Shown here piece after piece: positions 7,003 to 7,418 of a DNA stretch of 7,418 nt. Location: contig PLEQ01000119.1 in NCBI GenBank assembly GCA_003136475.1, positions 12,342-19,759 of the forward strand, given 5' to 3'. Positions within the stretch are counted from its first letter, which is position 1, and every line of letters starts with the position of its first letter. The position numbers and the translations under genes were made by a program. This stretch comes from Deltaproteobacteria bacterium (GTDB lineage Bacteria; Bdellovibrionota_B; Oligoflexia; Oligoflexales; Bog-1112). A model generated the notes under the pieces. It had not been told where the DNA came from and made no database searches. It worked only from the letters and a program-made list of their open reading frames with translations.

Positions 7003-7418
7003 TAGGGTAACCTTCGCAAACGTGTGGTGCGGAGCAGAAGCTCCAGTGCGAGTAGAACGAGAGCCAGCCAGACAAAACTGGCGTATTTTTCTTCATAATT
7101 GTAATAGACGTTGGTGTCGACGGTGGTTTTTTCTAAGGCGTCGATCGTATGATAAATCGCAAAAAGGGCATCGGTATCCCCGGCTCGGAAATAGCGACCA
7201 CCGGTCATATCTGCGATCTCTTTCAACAATTTTTCGTCGATCGGTAAGCGCACTTTTTGAAAACCGTAAGGCGTCTGGATGGGGACATACCCTTCACTGC
7301 CTACGCCCACAGTATAGATTTTAATACCCATAGCTTTTGCAGCTTGGGCCGCTTCCCGCGGGTCGAGTTTACCGGCGTCGTTCTCCCCGTCGGTGAGCAA
7401 GATCATAACTTTACTTTT
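7002..7418 (-). CDS. batA: BatA, membrane VWA protein (5' part outside window)
   Basis: The last 138 residues are present, and the frame is open to the right edge. They start inside the VWA domain at VMILLTDGEND, whose Asp (visible residue 10) is the third MIDAS ligand. They continue through the strand IKIYTVGVGSEGYVPI and the segment MTGGRYFRAGDTDAL typical of BatA/BatB. The end of the domain reads IDALEKTTVDTNVYYNYEEKY, followed by a membrane helix (about 113-130) and a short basic C-terminus (LRRLP), the usual BatA ending. Full BatA proteins are about 310-340 residues, so roughly 180-200 are missing, including the DxSxS motif. A second VWA gene directly follows with a one-base overlap, which is the canonical batA-batB arrangement. 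A MoxR ATPase and a DUF58 gene would be expected further upstream. Confidence 0.92.
   Translation of the reverse strand, partial: KSKVMILLTDGENDAGKLDPREAAQAAKAMGIKIYTVGVGSEGYVPIQTPYGFQKVRLPIDEKLLKEIADMTGGRYFRAGDTDALFAIYHTIDALEKTTVDTNVYYNYEEKYASFVWLALVLLALELLLRTTRLRRLP

Noticed and set aside
6614..7324. A 236-codon open frame on the plus strand across batA and batB
   Set aside because: It covers the ends of two well-supported VWA genes, and the translation is Arg/Ser-rich with no family features, typical of an antisense shadow.

Overview
The window looks like chromosomal DNA of a Gram-negative bacterium. Every gene I can support is on the minus strand, so transcription runs from high to low coordinates. 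The dominant content is the distal part of a Bat (Bacteroides aerotolerance-type) operon. This operon type is known from Bacteroidota, spirochaetes, Bdellovibrionota/Oligoflexia and some Proteobacteria. Base composition is mixed and moderate. The signal peptides and the periplasm-facing domains support a diderm cell. I lean weakly towards a Bdellovibrionota/Oligoflexia-like organism, but nothing here settles the taxon.

Layout in transcription order: 7418-7002 is the 3' end of batA (VWA domain plus C-terminal membrane anchor; its 5' part lies outside the window). 7002-5101 is a batB gene fused to a BatC-like TPR module, followed by a very long Lys/Asp/Gln-rich tail. 5101-3230 is batD (Ig-like domains, one membrane helix, cytosolic tail). 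3236-2502 is batE (signal peptide, TPR, two membrane helices, SH3-like domain). These four genes overlap by 1 to 7 nt and are probably translationally coupled. After a 38-nt gap, 2463-1330 encodes an exported VWA protein of no recognised family, apparently an extra last gene of the operon.

The 412-nt gap 1329-918 contains a short perfect palindrome, a roughly 140-bp nested-hairpin repeat of the widespread CGTCATTCTGAGCG...GAAGAATC kind, a possible 24-codon small ORF with a near-perfect Shine-Dalgarno sequence, and an AT-rich stretch. From 917 to the left edge runs rsgA, a circularly permuted ribosome-assembly GTPase whose last residues are cut off. It has no complete ORF in the window because its stop codon lies outside, but its reading frame and motifs are unambiguous.

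Functional picture: BatA and BatB place metal-binding VWA domains at the inner membrane. BatB/C, BatD and BatE supply periplasmic TPR, Ig-like and SH3-like binding modules. A MoxR AAA+ ATPase and a DUF58 protein usually precede batA and would be expected just beyond 7418. The exported VWA protein after batE is the most original element. It may be a partner or client of the Bat complex, but that is inference from position and domain type.
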